This document shows, piece after piece, positions 10,821 to 21,423 of a DNA stretch of 46,387 bases. Under the pieces are notes generated by a model. That model was not told where the DNA came from and ran no database searches. It worked only from the letters and a program-made list of their open reading frames with translations. A program made the translations under genes and the position numbers. This DNA comes from Chara braunii. Its lineage: Eukaryota > Streptophyta > Charophyceae > Charales > Characeae. Each line of letters opens with the position of its first letter. Position 1 is the first letter of the stretch. The DNA is taken from positions 404,121-450,507 of the forward strand of contig BFEA01000505.1 in the NCBI GenBank assembly GCA_003427395.1, written 5' to 3'.

Positions 10821-11438
10821 CTCGGCTCCTTCTTCTTCTTCTTCTTCTTCTTCTTCTTCTTCTTCTTCTTCTTCTCTTCAGACTCCATCTTCTTCTTCTT
10901 CTTCTTCTTCTTCTTCTTCTTCTTCTTCTTCTTCTTCAGATTGGAGACTTGTACTAGTGGACAGAGATCAGTGTTGGACTTCGGTGGTATGAGACTGTGG
11001 TACTTACCGGATTGGAGACTTGGAGATTGTTGGGGTTGATACTTGGCGGCATCACAGTTCGGACACCGGTTACATTTGGACTCTGTATCTCCGACATTGG
11101 TGACTGATTGTCCTCGACATTTTGATCTTGTTGGATAACATTTTGGACTACCATATCGGTGACCTATCGGATTCTATCTCGGTGACCTACCGGTGTTGTC
11201 TACCTCCCCCACCTCCTTCGTCTCTCCTCCCACCTTTCATTTGTGTATGTGTGTACGGGATGTGGGCATCGTCCATGCTTGGCCCAGACCCCACCATCTC
11301 ACGATTGTATGTGTGTGGAGTGATTCTATGTGAGTCAGTCTATGTGAGTCAGTCCGTTTATCAGACTTCCGCTGCATATATGCTCATCCTATATTGGTTG
11401 ATCTTCGGTTCTGCCCATACTCATTGAAGTATGTAACA
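10280..11438 (+). repeat. 3' LTR of element B (complete)
   Basis: The LTR is 1159 bp, from TGTTACAT to ATGTAACA (8-bp perfect terminal inverted repeat), followed by TACAG. The first 254 bp match the 5' remnant. It holds two strong hairpins, TGAACCGTCCA/TGGACGGTTCA (10479-10502) and ACCGGTAC-AAAA-GTACCGGT (10545-10564), and long CT and CTT microsatellites. Confidence 0.88.
10787..10939. repeat. (CT)n and (CTT)n microsatellites in 3' LTR of element B
   Basis: A CT run at 10787-10817 is followed by two CTT runs broken by CAGACTCCAT. The poly-Leu, poly-Phe and poly-Lys ORFs here are artefacts of the repeats. Confidence 0.95.
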
Positions 11439-11443
11439 TACAG
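11439..11443. repeat. Right target-site duplication of element B (TACAG)
   Basis: It matches 3324-3328 and fixes the right end of the element, which the truncated 5' LTR alone could not do. Confidence 0.85.
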
Positions 11444-12874
11444 GCTCCAACCCGCTGTTTCTAGGCGGGTATCAGGCCGTGTTGAGGCCTGTGAAGGCTT
11501 AGGGGCTACAGTTATAGAGTAAGGATGCCGTACTGTAGAAGAATGGACTTTGAATAGCTTAGTATAGCAATCCCATACCCTCTCCCTCCTGAACCTCAAC
11601 TGCTTCCCCGTAACCTCAACCCCTGATCTTTCGTCGTCCTGTCACCCTCTCCCTTGGGGTGGGCCCCTCTGTCTTCTCCCAGACTCCCCCATCCACTTAC
11701 CCCACCCCACGCCCACACCTTCCATTTCCAGTCTACCCAGGTACCCCCTCCCGAGACTATGCCAGTTACACTCATCCCAATTACCTGGCCCCTCGACACC
11801 AATATAGCATAGCATAGCTGAAGTCTATTACCGGTCCTTGCTGTTTAACTGATAACGGTCGGTTCCTTGCAGGTGCTGTAAAATGCGAGACTGGCTAATG
11901 CTGCCAGATGACTCTATTCCGGGTTGATTTGTGGGGTCCCCGGCCCCGTTGTCCTATCTTTGCAATAATATTTTGCTCTTTTTTTTTTTTTTTTTTTTTT
12001 GGGAAAGTTGTATAATATATTGCAAAAACCATGGAAACCTGAGGGCAGGCACGGGGGATTGGTCCGCTTTATCCCTGGTGCTACCGGTCGTCCCCTGGTC
12101 GGTATCCTGCAGGCTCGAGGGGCCGTTAAAACACGGTTGTGGTATGCTACGGGTTTCCCCATATGCCTACAAGTAGTAGTAGTGGTAGGTAGGTNNNNNN
12201 NNNNNNNNNNNNNNNNNNNNNNNNNNNNNNNNNNNNNNNNNNNNNNNNNNNNNNNNNNNNNNNNNNNNNNNNNNNNNNNNNNNNNNNNNNNNNNNNNNNN
12301 NNNNNNNNNNNNNNNNNNNNNNNNNNNNNNNNNNNNNNNNNNNNNNNNNNNNNNNNNNNNNNNNNNNNNNNNNNNNNNNNNNNNNNNNNNNNNNNNNNNN
12401 NNNNNNNNNNNNNNNNNNNNNNNNNNNNNNNNNNNNNNNNNNNNNNNNNNNNNNAAAGGACCAACTTTCCAAAATACACCTTGAAGCCCAAATCAAAATC
12501 AGAGTTGAGCTGCCAATACAGGCTAGCTCATCCTAACCTTCCCACACCCAACTCCTTCTCATATCAAGACCCTGACCTTCACCAGCTAAAACGAACCAGA
12601 TTTGGGTCGGGTTTCTTATCAACAAAGCTCTCTAATGTTGGGAGGCTCAAGTCCCTATGAAAGACATAGGGGAATCTAGAAACATATCCCAAGCAGGCAA
12701 AACACAGATCTAAAGTCGATCTGATTCATAATCTGAAGAGCAAAGGGGGTTAATGACCCTCAAAACAGGGTCGAAGCATGTCTACTCCTCCATTAGGCCA
12801 AGTCGGGCCCTTGGCTAATCTATTTTGCTGGTTTGCCATTTAAAAAAAAAAATAAAAAAAAATGAAAGTCCCTG
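11444..12874. other. Interior of the MULE-like element, no gene seen
   Basis: This sequence continues the transposon interior after element B. It includes a T20 run at about 11980-12000, a short TAG/GTAGGT repeat before the gap and several short AT-rich stretches. No ORF has recognisable motifs. A transposase could only hide in the gap if it were very small. Confidence 0.5.
12195..12454. other. Assembly gap (260 N)
   Basis: A run of Ns inside the MULE-like element. ORFs drawn across it have no meaning. Confidence 1.
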
Positions 12875-13237
12875 CACGTGATTCTCAGGGCTTGGCTGCA
12901 CTACTCACTAAATGTGCAAAACCAGAATGAATCTTCTGCAGAACATGGAATGATACGCCGCCATATGTTTTGTCTTTTCTGCATGTGGTGAGCAGAGGCT
13001 CTCAGGGCCACAGCACGTATTCCTAAGAAAAGAAAAAGGAAAAAAAAGAAAAACAACAAAAAAGAAAAATGAGAAAAAAGAATAACAAAAAAAAAGAAAA
13101 ATAAGAAAGTCCCTGCACGTGATTCTCAGGGCTTGGCTGCACTACTCACTAAATGTGCAAAACCAGAATGAATCTTCTGCAGAACATGGAATAATACGCC
13201 GCCATATATTTTATCTTTTCTGCAGAGCCTTAGGGCA
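12875..13237. repeat. Tandem repeat of the MULE-like element (right direct copies)
   Basis: Direct copies of the left repeat start at 12875 and 13116, a period of 241 bp. The second is cut short at about 13230, where the inverted copy begins. The direct orientation matches 2839 and 3064, so the array continued across the site where element B inserted. Confidence 0.85.
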
Positions 13238-13819
13238 AAAAAGACCAAACATATGGCGGCGTATTATTCCATGTTCTGCAGAAGATTCATTCTGGTTTTG
13301 CACATTTGGTGAGTAGTGCAGCCAAGCCCTGAGAATCACGTGTAGAGACCAACACAGCTAGCTATGTGAGCAACCCATAACTTCTGAAACACAGACGTGA
13401 ACTTGAATCATGAGGATATATTCACCCAGCTCGTGTTCCATTTCATACTCAGTTCCTGCCTCGATTATGAGGGAGGGTCAACACTCTAGTGCTTTGAGGA
13501 CCCTTCAGATGGCCTGCATGAGCCGTCTGAGCAGTGTTAGGGGGGGTCTCCCACCCTCCCCCCCGAAAAAAAAGGACCTATCATATATGGTGGGGGGTGA
13601 CGCGGTAGCGGGGCGGTGCTTGTTTGGTTGTTTTTCGCACTTTTGGGGTTTTTTTAATGAGGCCCACCACCCTGTAATTTGCGATGTGCGCTCGCGATCC
13701 TCTGGGTTGCGTTCAATTTTTTTCGCGCCACGTGGTGTGCAACGCGTTTGAACGCGATTGAACGCGGCACCGGGGGGTTTGAACGTGAACGCGCGTTCTG
13801 CGCGTTCAACCGGTTACAC
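13238..13819 (-). repeat. Right long terminal inverted repeat of the MULE-like element
   Basis: Its reverse complement starts TGTGTAACCGG and carries GAACGCG motifs (about 13690-13810). Further in it matches the left end through the stretch ending in GAATCACGTG (13333-13342) and the CGGCGTATTATTCC block. The end is fixed by AGATAGACTC at 13820. Confidence 0.75.
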
Positions 13820-13829
13820 AGATAGACTC
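13820..13829. repeat. Right target-site duplication of the MULE-like element (AGATAGACTC)
   Basis: Identical to 2237-2246. Confidence 0.85.
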
Positions 13830-16320
13830 ACCTGGTTCGCAATCGGTAAGGGCCTTAGTAGACCCAGAGGGTTCTCATGTGGTGGGCTGTTTCTCTGTCA
13901 TACCAGACAAGTACGCACATACGTTAGTACATCTTCCTTTAGTCCTTTTTCTTGAAACCAAAATGTCTTGCAAAGTCATGGCATACCCCAATCAGCAGAC
14001 TTTTAATCTCTTCTTTGTGAGGAATACACAACCGTTGTTCAGTTTGGTCTATCAAGAAAAGCAATCCATTTGTCATCTTATACTTGGGTAGCAGGGCAGG
14101 ATCCTTAGTGACAAGGTCAATGATGGGTTTCCAGATAGGATCATTAGCATAACCTTGTCGAATCTGTTCTTGCACATCATTTCCAATATCCAAGTAAGAG
14201 ACAATGGTTCCAAAGAAATCACTTCTCCTAGACAATGCATCTGCCACAACGTTAGACTTACCTTTGATTGTCTTCAACTCAAAGTCAAAGGTGTTGAGGA
14301 AACCAGACCGTCGTACTAGTTTGTTAGAGAGTTTTGGTTGAGTCTTTATCCACTTCAGTGTCGAGTGATCTAAGTAGACAGTGAAGTGTCTCCCTAACAA
14401 GTAGTGTTTTCAGGATTTCAGTGCACAGACAAGCGCATACAATTCCCTTTCGTAAGTGGAGTCGACGACCATCGTCCTGCTGTAGAACTATGTCAATTCC
14501 ATACTGACTTGCGTCAGTGGTCACAATAAAGGGAAGAGATGGGTAAGCGATTTTCAGAACAGGGTAGTGAGTCAGTGCATATTTTAACTTCTTCATCGAT
14601 GACTCACAGTCCTTGTCCCACAACCATATGGTTTCTTTCTTCAGGAGTCTTCTCATGATGGGGGCAGCAACTAAGGAGAAATTCCTAACAAACTTCCTAT
14701 AGTAATTGGCTAACCCAAGGAAAGACCTCAACTTAGTGATGGACTTTGGTTGTGGCCAACCTCTAATCGTTCAAATTTTCTTCGCTTCCGGTCTGAGTCC
14801 TTCTTCATTGACTATATGCCCTAAGTAGAGCACTTCAGGTTTTGCAAACTCAGACTTCTTTGGGTTAAGTTTGAAATTTCCTTCGCGTAGCTTACCCAAG
14901 ACGAGACGCAAGTGTTTCTCGTGATCCTCCAGCGTTTTGTTGTAGACTAGGATGTCATCGAAATATACAATTACAAACTGATCCAACCACTGTCGAAACA
15001 ATTCGTTCATAGACCTTTGGAAGGTCGCAGGGGCATTCGTCAATTTGAAGGGCATGACCACAAACTCGTAGTGTCCATACCTGATTCGAAAAGCAGTTTT
15101 GTGTTGATCTTCGAGCGCCACCTCGATTTGGTGCTACCCCGACTTCGGATCAATCTTGCTGAAGTACTTGCATCCCTGCAGCTGATCCAACAAGTCGTCA
15201 ATTCGTGGTAGGGGTTCAACATTTTTCACAGTGACGGAGTTCAACCCTCTATAGTCAATACATAGACGCAACTCACCTTTCTTTATGGGCACAAATAAGA
15301 TAGGCGCTCCATAAGGTGAGGAACTAGGGCGAATCCATCCTTTGTCAGTTAATTCTTGGAGTTGCTTGCGCAATTCCTCAAGTTCCCTATGCGACATTCG
15401 ATAGATAGGGCCCTTAGGAGTCTTACTTCCAGGAATGATCTCGATAGTGTGCTTGATAGCACGCTCAGTGATCCCAGTAGGTTCCTAAGATAGATCTTTA
15501 TACTCATCTAAGAGTTTTTGTATCGATGGAGGATAAGGTGTCGAAGACTCACCAACTTCCTTTACCAACACCATCATTACCTCCTGATCCAATTGCTTCT
15601 TCCTGACCATCGATCGAAAAGTTGGATAGCTCATACAACAGAAAGACAGAGTAAAGTCAGATCCAGACTTGTGATACAGTTTGATGGCCTCGAGTTCAGA
15701 TTGTGCATTTTTCAGGCGTACTTCCTTTTCCTTGAACTTGATTTCTGGGTTGGCTTCCTCGTGCCAATCCATTCCCAAAATCATATCAACAGGCAAGTTC
15801 TTCTCAATTAGAAAGGATACTTCATGCATAATCTTCTTTCCAATTTTAGTTCTGAACTTACATTTCACATGATCGACATAATGAGAGACAGTGATCGTGC
15901 TTTTACCAGCAATAATAGACGTGATAGGTCGTACTAAACACTTTACCTTCATTCCAAGATGAAGCTTGCGAATAACTCTCTCAGAAATGTAGGATCGTGT
16001 TGATCATGAGTCTAAAAGTGCACCCGTCCGTTCGTTTGCGATCTCTACATCTGCGAGTAATAGTTCACCCTTAGACTTTGCTTTCTTTGTCCATGAGCTT
16101 CGTAGTGCCAGCAACTCATGACCAAGCTCATCAAAGGAGTCATCCAGAGATACAAAACATAAGACAAATTCAGGGTGATCTGGATGATGAGCCGGAGAAC
16201 AACCATCCTCTGCCACACGAGTCGAAGAAGTGAAAGGGTTAGTAGGCGCCTTACCTTTCTCATCGTCTGACTTCTTCAACTCAGTAGGAGCAGATGCTAT
16301 TCCTACTGGCGGTTCGCTTT
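13830..16320 (-). pseudogene. Element 1 pol, 5' part: protease, RT, RNase H, integrase N-terminus (broken)
   Basis: Read on the minus strand. The frame entering from gag at about 16320 carries a linker and then the protease active site near 16000-16010. There the codons read D-S-stop-S-T, a stop in place of the catalytic Gly. The rest of protease is at 15485-15952 (VDMILGMDW). RT begins at about 15400 with [12 protein letters not shown] and [11 protein letters not shown] and has YFDD at 14954-14965. RNase H has TTDASQYGID (about 14500) and VADALSRR. The integrase zinc region starts with CHDFARHFGFKK (13939 onward) and then goes out of frame. Stops lie at 15485, about 15135 and 14771, with further frameshifts. 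The gene continues at 2246-1222 beyond the MULE-like insertion. Confidence 0.9.
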
Positions 16321-16324
16321 TGGG
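16282..16324 (-). promoter_or_regulatory. Candidate -1 programmed frameshift site, element 1 gag/pol
   Basis: In the Gag frame the codons are CAC CCA AAA, giving heptamer C CCA AAA (16324-16318). Nine bases later CAGTAGGA (16308-16301) pairs perfectly with TCCTACTG (16289-16282) across an 11-base loop. Gag stops at TAG 16305-16303, inside the stem. Pol continues in the -1 frame. Element E has the same layout, base for base in spacing. Confidence 0.65.
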
Positions 16325-18084
16325 TGTCGGATGAGTGGACACCATGCAATGATGTGTCCCTCCTTCCCACACTTCAAACACTGCGCATTGTCCATCCTAT
16401 CCTGCCAGGTCTTTTGGTCAATCTCCATTTTCTCCCACGGCTTGAATGCCGCGATACCTGGGTGCGTAGGAACGAGTGTAGTTTCCTCCCTCGATATGGA
16501 CCTCGTGATCCTCCTTTGTTGACCACGGCAGCAGTGACGTCCCCCTTTCCGGACTCACTGCTGCTAGGAACTCCTTCTTCGTCTAACAGTAGCTTCTCCA
16601 TTGTGTCGTCGTCAAAGACGGCAAGCATGTGGTCTTGACGCTTTTGGCGCCAAAGGACTCGCTTACCGTATCTCGCACCTGCACCTGCACCACCACCAAA
16701 TTTCACCACAGATGCATACGATTGCTTAACCAGAGAAGTCATTTGCTCTCTCTGGAGAGTCAGATCTCTGCCGGTACTTCTACTTACCTGACTTTGACAT
16801 CGCCACTACCTGACTTCGTATGGGTTCAGGTAAGGCCCAGGCATAAATATACAGGACCTGGTCATCCTGCAGATTTAAGCCCGGAACTTGCAACAAGCGA
16901 TCGACCTCGCGAGACAAAGCCTCCACAAACGTCCAGTGTTTCTGTCCAATCGTAGTAAGCTGGTCGAAGGCGTTATCGATCGTTGTCTTATCAAGAAAGC
17001 GTTCCTTGATCTTATCAAGGAACTGCTTTAGAGTCATTGTTCCGGCCCACTTACCGATGTCGTCGAAACCTGCCGCGTTTGCCTCAGCTAAGACCCACTC
17101 CTTTGTTTCTCCTCCCAAGCAAGATGTGGAGAATGGAACCTGAGACTCTTCTGCAACAGGCGTCGTACTACAGTACGTCTGTATCTCGGCGATCCAAACA
17201 AGCAAATGTTCATCTTTCTTGTTGCTAAACGTAAAAAGCAATCTCATTTTTACCTTTTCCTTCTTCTTTGGCTTCTCGGTTTTCTCTTCTTTGTCTTTCT
17301 TTCCCCCTGATGGGTGAGGACTGGATGGTAGACTTGATGGTGGCGTTGGCCTAGATGGTTCCCCCTTCTTTACTTCGACCTTGAGATCTTTCATAGCATC
17401 ACTCATGAGTTTCTTCTCAGGTTGTTCCTTCCGAAACTCTTTTTCCTTTCCTTTGACCAAGTTAGTCACATTCCTCAATCCTACGGTCAATTATTCCAAC
17501 TTTGTTTCAAAATGGTCAAGTCTTGTTTCCAAATGAGCGAGGTACTCAACCAGTTGGTTCAGCGCCACAACCTGTGCTTCCCCTTCCACAGTTACCACAT
17601 GTTGTCTGACTTCTTGTTCTCGTTTTGCTTGCTGTTCATCNTGCTNTTTTTTCTTTATCATTTCTGCCTTGCGGGTTTTCTCTTTTTCAANAGCTTCTTC
17701 CAATTGGNGGATGTTCTCATCAATCGTCTGTTCCGTGACCACCACATCATTTTTGGCATTTCTGCCATTCGCAATGTCGTCAAACTGCTGACAGATGAAC
17801 ACATCTAGTGCTTTACGGCTCTTGATAATGAACTCCTGAACCTTCAATAGGTCGGTGCCAGTTTGAGTTGCGTCGAGGTCTGCCCGGGCTTTCCGCAGAT
17901 CAAACTGGGCCCGCACATGTGACTCAGCCTCTGTACCGGCATCCTGCAATTCAGTGGCCAGAAGGTTGAGTCGGCCAGACATCAGTTGTCGTCTCTGCTC
18001 TACCTGGGCCCTGGTACGAGGGTCAGGAAGCTGCTCAACACTCAATCCCTCAGCTGGGGTTTGAATATTCCCTTCCTGAGACAT
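16303..18084 (-). pseudogene. Element 1 gag (broken)
   Basis: Minus strand, starting at ATG 18084-18082 (MSQEGNIQTPAEG). The N-terminal part (18084-17491) is rich in Glu, Gln, Lys and Arg and is probably coiled coil. It ends at a TAA, after which the same frame continues at 17490. A Lys/Glu/Pro-rich stretch is followed by the Gag core (LLVWIAEIQTYCS, LPEPIRSQVVAMSKSG) at 16780-17300. The region 16742-16400 needs frame changes. A CCHC zinc knuckle, CLKCGKEGHIIAWC, lies at 16380-16339 back in the original frame. Gag ends eleven codons after the last Cys of the knuckle. Single Ns lie near 17641-17708. Confidence 0.85.
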
Positions 18085-19405
18085 TTCGGTATGGGGGATC
18101 TACCGCAAAAATAAACAATAATTAATTTTGCGGCCCCACAGATTGCAAACAGTAGATTACAGCAAGGTCAATGACAACAAAAATAACTGCAGGATTATTT
18201 TTCAATTATTTTTTTTTTTCCTTTTTTTTCGCTGTCCTTAGTTTGTGACTCAGTGTGATGACGGTGTTTTGCAGGTTCCGAACCGAACAGAGTGACCAGA
18301 TAAACACAAGTGAGTATACCAGCACAGGACAGACAAACGACACAAGGAAAACAAGCCAACATCAACAAACAATCAAGATGTCAGCGTCAGTAATTCCCTG
18401 CGTCAGTCCTGATTAAGCAATAGGCACCCCAGCACGACAGCTTGCACTACAGTTGTCCAATCAACTGTACCGCTACTGTCATCGGAATGCTCCTCCCACC
18501 TAAGCACACACGTGTCAATCACGTGACACCCCGGTAATGCCAACACAGCAAGTATAAACACCTGTCACGTCAGCATCCAATAATCTATCAATCAATGAAG
18601 GGGTGCCATGTCAGCAAATCTGGTCCTCAAGTACAATGCAAGTAGAGCCACGTCAGCAGGGATACAATAACACATCAATATTCCCTGACACGTCAGCATT
18701 CAAGGTCCCTGCTCAAGATCTCGCCAATGTGACACATTGTCGCGACGTCAGCAAGATCTGCTTCTTCAATCAAAGCTCGTCATCGTCTTCGGCCCCGACG
18801 CGTGCAGCTTTTTCAAGGGACGGGTGCTTCGTGTCCAGACAATCGCGCGTGATAAAAAAAAATTGCGGTTCAACACTTCATTTCCCGCTTCCCTTTGCCA
18901 CATCAGCCAGCGCGCGTCAGTCTTCGTCTTCTTCACGTACGGGTCTTCAACCGAGGCTGTGCGTCCAGCTGTCTAGAATCGCGTTGATAAACATGTGCTG
19001 AAACGCATCACCCCCACTTACCTCGCGCTACGTGGCGGACGTGCGTGACTTCTTCGTAGTGACGACCTTGATGATCTTCACGATGATGCACCGTGATAGT
19101 CTTCTTCGGCAATCTCCTTCGTCGCGATGATCTTCTTTAGTGTCGTGACGGTCAACCACTTGATCACCTTCTTCGTGATCGTGGTCGCGGTTGTGATCAC
19201 CTACAACATGATCATCAAGATCCCGATCGTCACGATCATCAGCGTCGTCGTCAGATTGACGACCGCACGTGCGCACGTCCAAGATCCGTCGTGATGATCT
19301 TCCTCGTAGTTCTGATCACCTTCGTGATCTTGATCGTCGTCGTGATGTAAGTTCAGGGCGTGCACGTGCGCGCGATACTCCTCCTTACACGTGTACGGAA
19401 GAACT
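18085..19405 (-). other. 5' leader of element 1
   Basis: This is the untranslated stretch between primer site and gag. At 18370-18760 the motif GTCAGCA recurs at least six times, mostly as ACGTCAGCA (TGCTGACGT in element sense). At about 19030-19350 a low-complexity stretch of GATCTTC, CGTGATG and GATCGTC words occurs; its Asp/His/Arg-rich ORF is not a gene. The original leader is intact in length as far as I can see. Confidence 0.6.
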
Positions 19406-19417
19406 GCCCCGATACCA
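19406..19417 (-). promoter_or_regulatory. Primer-binding site of element 1
   Basis: The minus strand reads TGGTATCGGGGC three bases inside the 5' LTR. Ten of twelve bases match the plant initiator tRNA-Met site TGGTATCAGAGC. This fixes the orientation of the element. Confidence 0.8.
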
Positions 19418-19420
19418 AAC

Positions 19421-20444
19421 TGTAATGAACCCAGGCGAGATAACACACATTGGACAACCAGATACTGTTCACAGCAACGCACGAGCATTAGCGCTCGTGC
19501 AGTACAAGTCAAGTGGCTCAATAACAAAGCAACTCGTAATCCAATCTTGTTGATGAATAATGTCGATCAGATTTGTTCCAGTAACCGAGTATATAGACAA
19601 GAGAGAGAGAGGGGGGAAGAGGAGTCTTAGAAGAAGAAGAAGAAGAAGAAGCCCACTTCTTCTTCAGGCCAAACAGATTCGCCCCCCTCTCCAGCGGCGT
19701 CATTCTAGACACAGATCCGAGTTCCTCAAAGTGCCACGTGGCACATGAGCATTCTCTTCACCAACGGAGCAGCAATGTCGCCTCAATAACAGGTACGTGT
19801 CATCTCATCCCCATAGTCCCAGGACCTCCTTCCGGACGACGAAAGTCTGAATAGCGAATGAACACGTGGCACAACCACGTCACCATCACACTACGTGGCA
19901 GCAGCCAAACCAGCCACGACACGTGGCGCTGCCACGTCAGCACCTTGTAGACAAGAGCAAGCCAGCCACCATGCCAGCAAGCAAGCAACGTGTCGACGCT
20001 GAAGAACGCCAACGCTCAGCCAGCAAGTAGCCAGCACCTCACAAGCCAGCGTCGTGTCAAAGTAGAGTCAGCCTTGACTCGCGACAGAATGAATGAATGA
20101 ATGACGTCAAAGTCGGGAGTCAACCTTAAGTAGCGTTGACTCGGGGTCAATGCCCTGGTGCAGCGGTCCTGTGCCGTCAGATCTTGATGCTGCGACGGCC
20201 TGGATCGATATGCGATCGATTCTCACTTGGTCCGATATCTTGGCCTGGTACCTGCATACAAACACATCATATTACACATGTATGTATCTGTTCGTGGACT
20301 TGGGTATGGTACCTGCGACCCGACAGTTGACTTTGACCTTTGAATTTCCCCAGTCCAGCGTTGGGTCTCACTAGCCAGACGTTGGGCTGGGCCGGGCAGT
20401 GCGTGGTCACACAGCCTAGCCTCTGCTGAGTGCGGGTTACTGCA
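19421..20444 (-). repeat. 5' LTR of element 1
   Basis: This is the partner of 115-1125. It carries a ~10-bp insertion (TCATATTACA) near 20267 that the left copy lacks. The ACGTGG and TTGAC motif clusters and the GAAGAA stretch are conserved in both. Confidence 0.9.
19590..19595 (-). promoter_or_regulatory. Candidate TATA box in 5' LTR of element 1
   Basis: The minus strand reads CTATATACTC about 170 bases before the downstream LTR end, a plausible core promoter position. The site is conserved in the other LTR. Confidence 0.4.
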
Positions 20445-20449
20445 ATAGG
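20445..20449. repeat. Right target-site duplication of element 1 (ATAGG)
   Basis: Matches 110-114. Confidence 0.85.
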
Positions 20450-21423
20450 TGCCATTTAATCTATTAATAATCTATAAATAGTATTATCTTATTATAATCT
20501 TATTAGGATCTGAGCTAATTTTCTCAAATTAATTTTTGAGTTAATTTTCTCAAATTAATTTCTTAACTAATTTCCTATCTATAGTCTCAAACATGATTGG
20601 TCGTTTTTCTCTATTTTCCATATTTTCCATATAATTAGCATAAAAAGGTATTTTACATACCTTAAAATCATTGCGAAATTTCTATTTTGTATACCTGTTT
20701 TTTTGTAAGTTTAAATTTTTCATTTTCAATACCTAAAAGTCCTAAATTCCGAATTCCTGATTCCGTATCACAAAATTTTGAAACTTTGTTTATGTATCAA
20801 TTTCTTAATGCCTAAAGTCCTAATTTTCAATTTTCTTTTTCCGTTTCATTTTCTTTTCCGAAAATCACTTGAATTGTGCTTTAGTATAAGTTGGTATTTC
20901 GAAATAACAGTTGTCTCCTCTTTGAGTTTCGCAGTCTAATGTTGATAGGTGGAAAGTGGAGGTTCAGGGGAGAGGTTCACTTTGAAGGGGTGACACAAGG
21001 TGGGAGGTGTGGCCCTGGAGGGGGTGTGAGCAGATTCTGAGGGGTGCCTTATTCTGGGGTTGGTGGTGGAGTTACTCACACCAGCAGGGGTAATCTACGG
21101 TAAAAGGTGTGCAAGGGTATACTTTGGGAGGGAACTGTATGCCCTTTTGGAAAGGGGGGGGGATGGTGGTACTGTCCCAGGTTGGGGCTGTGATGGGATG
21201 CCTGTAATGAGGGTAATCCGTTTCAGCGGAGGCAGCATTGGGATAGGGTGGAATGAAGGGGTGGGGGGAGATTAATTTTAGGTGTCGTATCATCATCTTC
21301 TGAGAAATAAGACGCTTTCTGGTTTCTGGTTTTCTTGGTGGCTTCTGAGTCATTTCTTTATTTAGGATATTGGATCTCAAGGGTGATCAAATCTAGATCG
21401 ATTTCTGCTGTGTCGATTTGTTA
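20450..21423. other. AT-rich then GT/G-rich non-coding sequence
   Basis: About 20456-20930 is strongly AT-rich with repeated AATTTTCTCAAATTAA-type words. About 20940-21290 is G-rich. No coding motif or LTR edge is visible. Confidence 0.5.

Larger units (their letters stand above)
3329..11438 (+). mobile_element. Element B: Ty3/gypsy LTR retrotransposon, plus strand, nested in the MULE-like element
   Basis: TACAG flanks both ends. The element opens with TGTTACAT and closes with the inverted ATGTAACA. In order it has a truncated 5' LTR, an AT-rich leader, gag, pol (protease, RT, RNase H, integrase), a polypurine tract and a complete 3' LTR of 1159 bp. Gag and pol contain at least four in-frame stops and two frameshifts. 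Lacking most of the 5' LTR and any recognisable primer site, it is dead. It must be younger than the MULE-like element, which in turn is younger than element 1. Confidence 0.92.
2247..13819. mobile_element. MULE-like DNA transposon with long terminal inverted repeats, non-autonomous
   Basis: The insertion sits in the integrase gene of element 1 and is flanked by a 10-bp direct duplication. Its ends are inverted: left CTGTGTTACCG, right (reverse complement) TGTGTAACCGG. Both ends carry clusters of GTTGAACGCG-type motifs. Further in, about 2635-2945 is inverted relative to about 13240-13540. A 9-11 bp duplication with long inverted ends is typical of Mutator-like elements. I found no transposase, only tandem repeats and the nested retrotransposon B, so any mobility would have depended on an enzyme supplied elsewhere. 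A novel foldback element is the alternative. Confidence 0.75.
115..20444 (-). mobile_element. Element 1: nested Ty3/gypsy LTR retrotransposon, minus strand
   Basis: The element is bounded by two ~1 kb direct repeats (115-1125 and 19421-20444) that open with TG and close with CA, flanked by ATAGG. Reading the minus strand from right to left, the order is 5' LTR, primer site, leader, gag, protease, reverse transcriptase, RNase H, integrase and 3' LTR. The integrase gene is interrupted by an 11.6-kb MULE-like element (2247-13819). Without it the element would be about 8.75 kb. Stops and frameshifts occur in every domain, so it is not autonomous. By eye I count about 33 substitutions plus a few indels between the LTRs, roughly 3 percent. 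Confidence 0.93.

Noticed and set aside
10670-11039. Poly-Leu, poly-Phe and poly-Lys ORFs
   Set aside because: They follow the CT and CTT repeats in the 3' LTR of element B.
12147-12496. ORFs spanning the N run
   Set aside because: They are mostly unknown residues from the assembly gap.
2839-13342. Repeated units considered as a CRISPR-like array
   Set aside because: The units are 225-241 bp, few in number and lack short spacers. They belong to a DNA transposon in a eukaryotic genome.
16045-16263. 72-codon minus-strand ORF overlapping the gag-pol linker
   Set aside because: It is a shadow frame of the pol linker at 16004-16381, which has the better match to the other elements' organisation.
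19028-19282. Asp/His/Arg-rich 84-codon ORF
   Set aside because: It is low-complexity GATC/GTC sequence in the element 1 leader with no domain.
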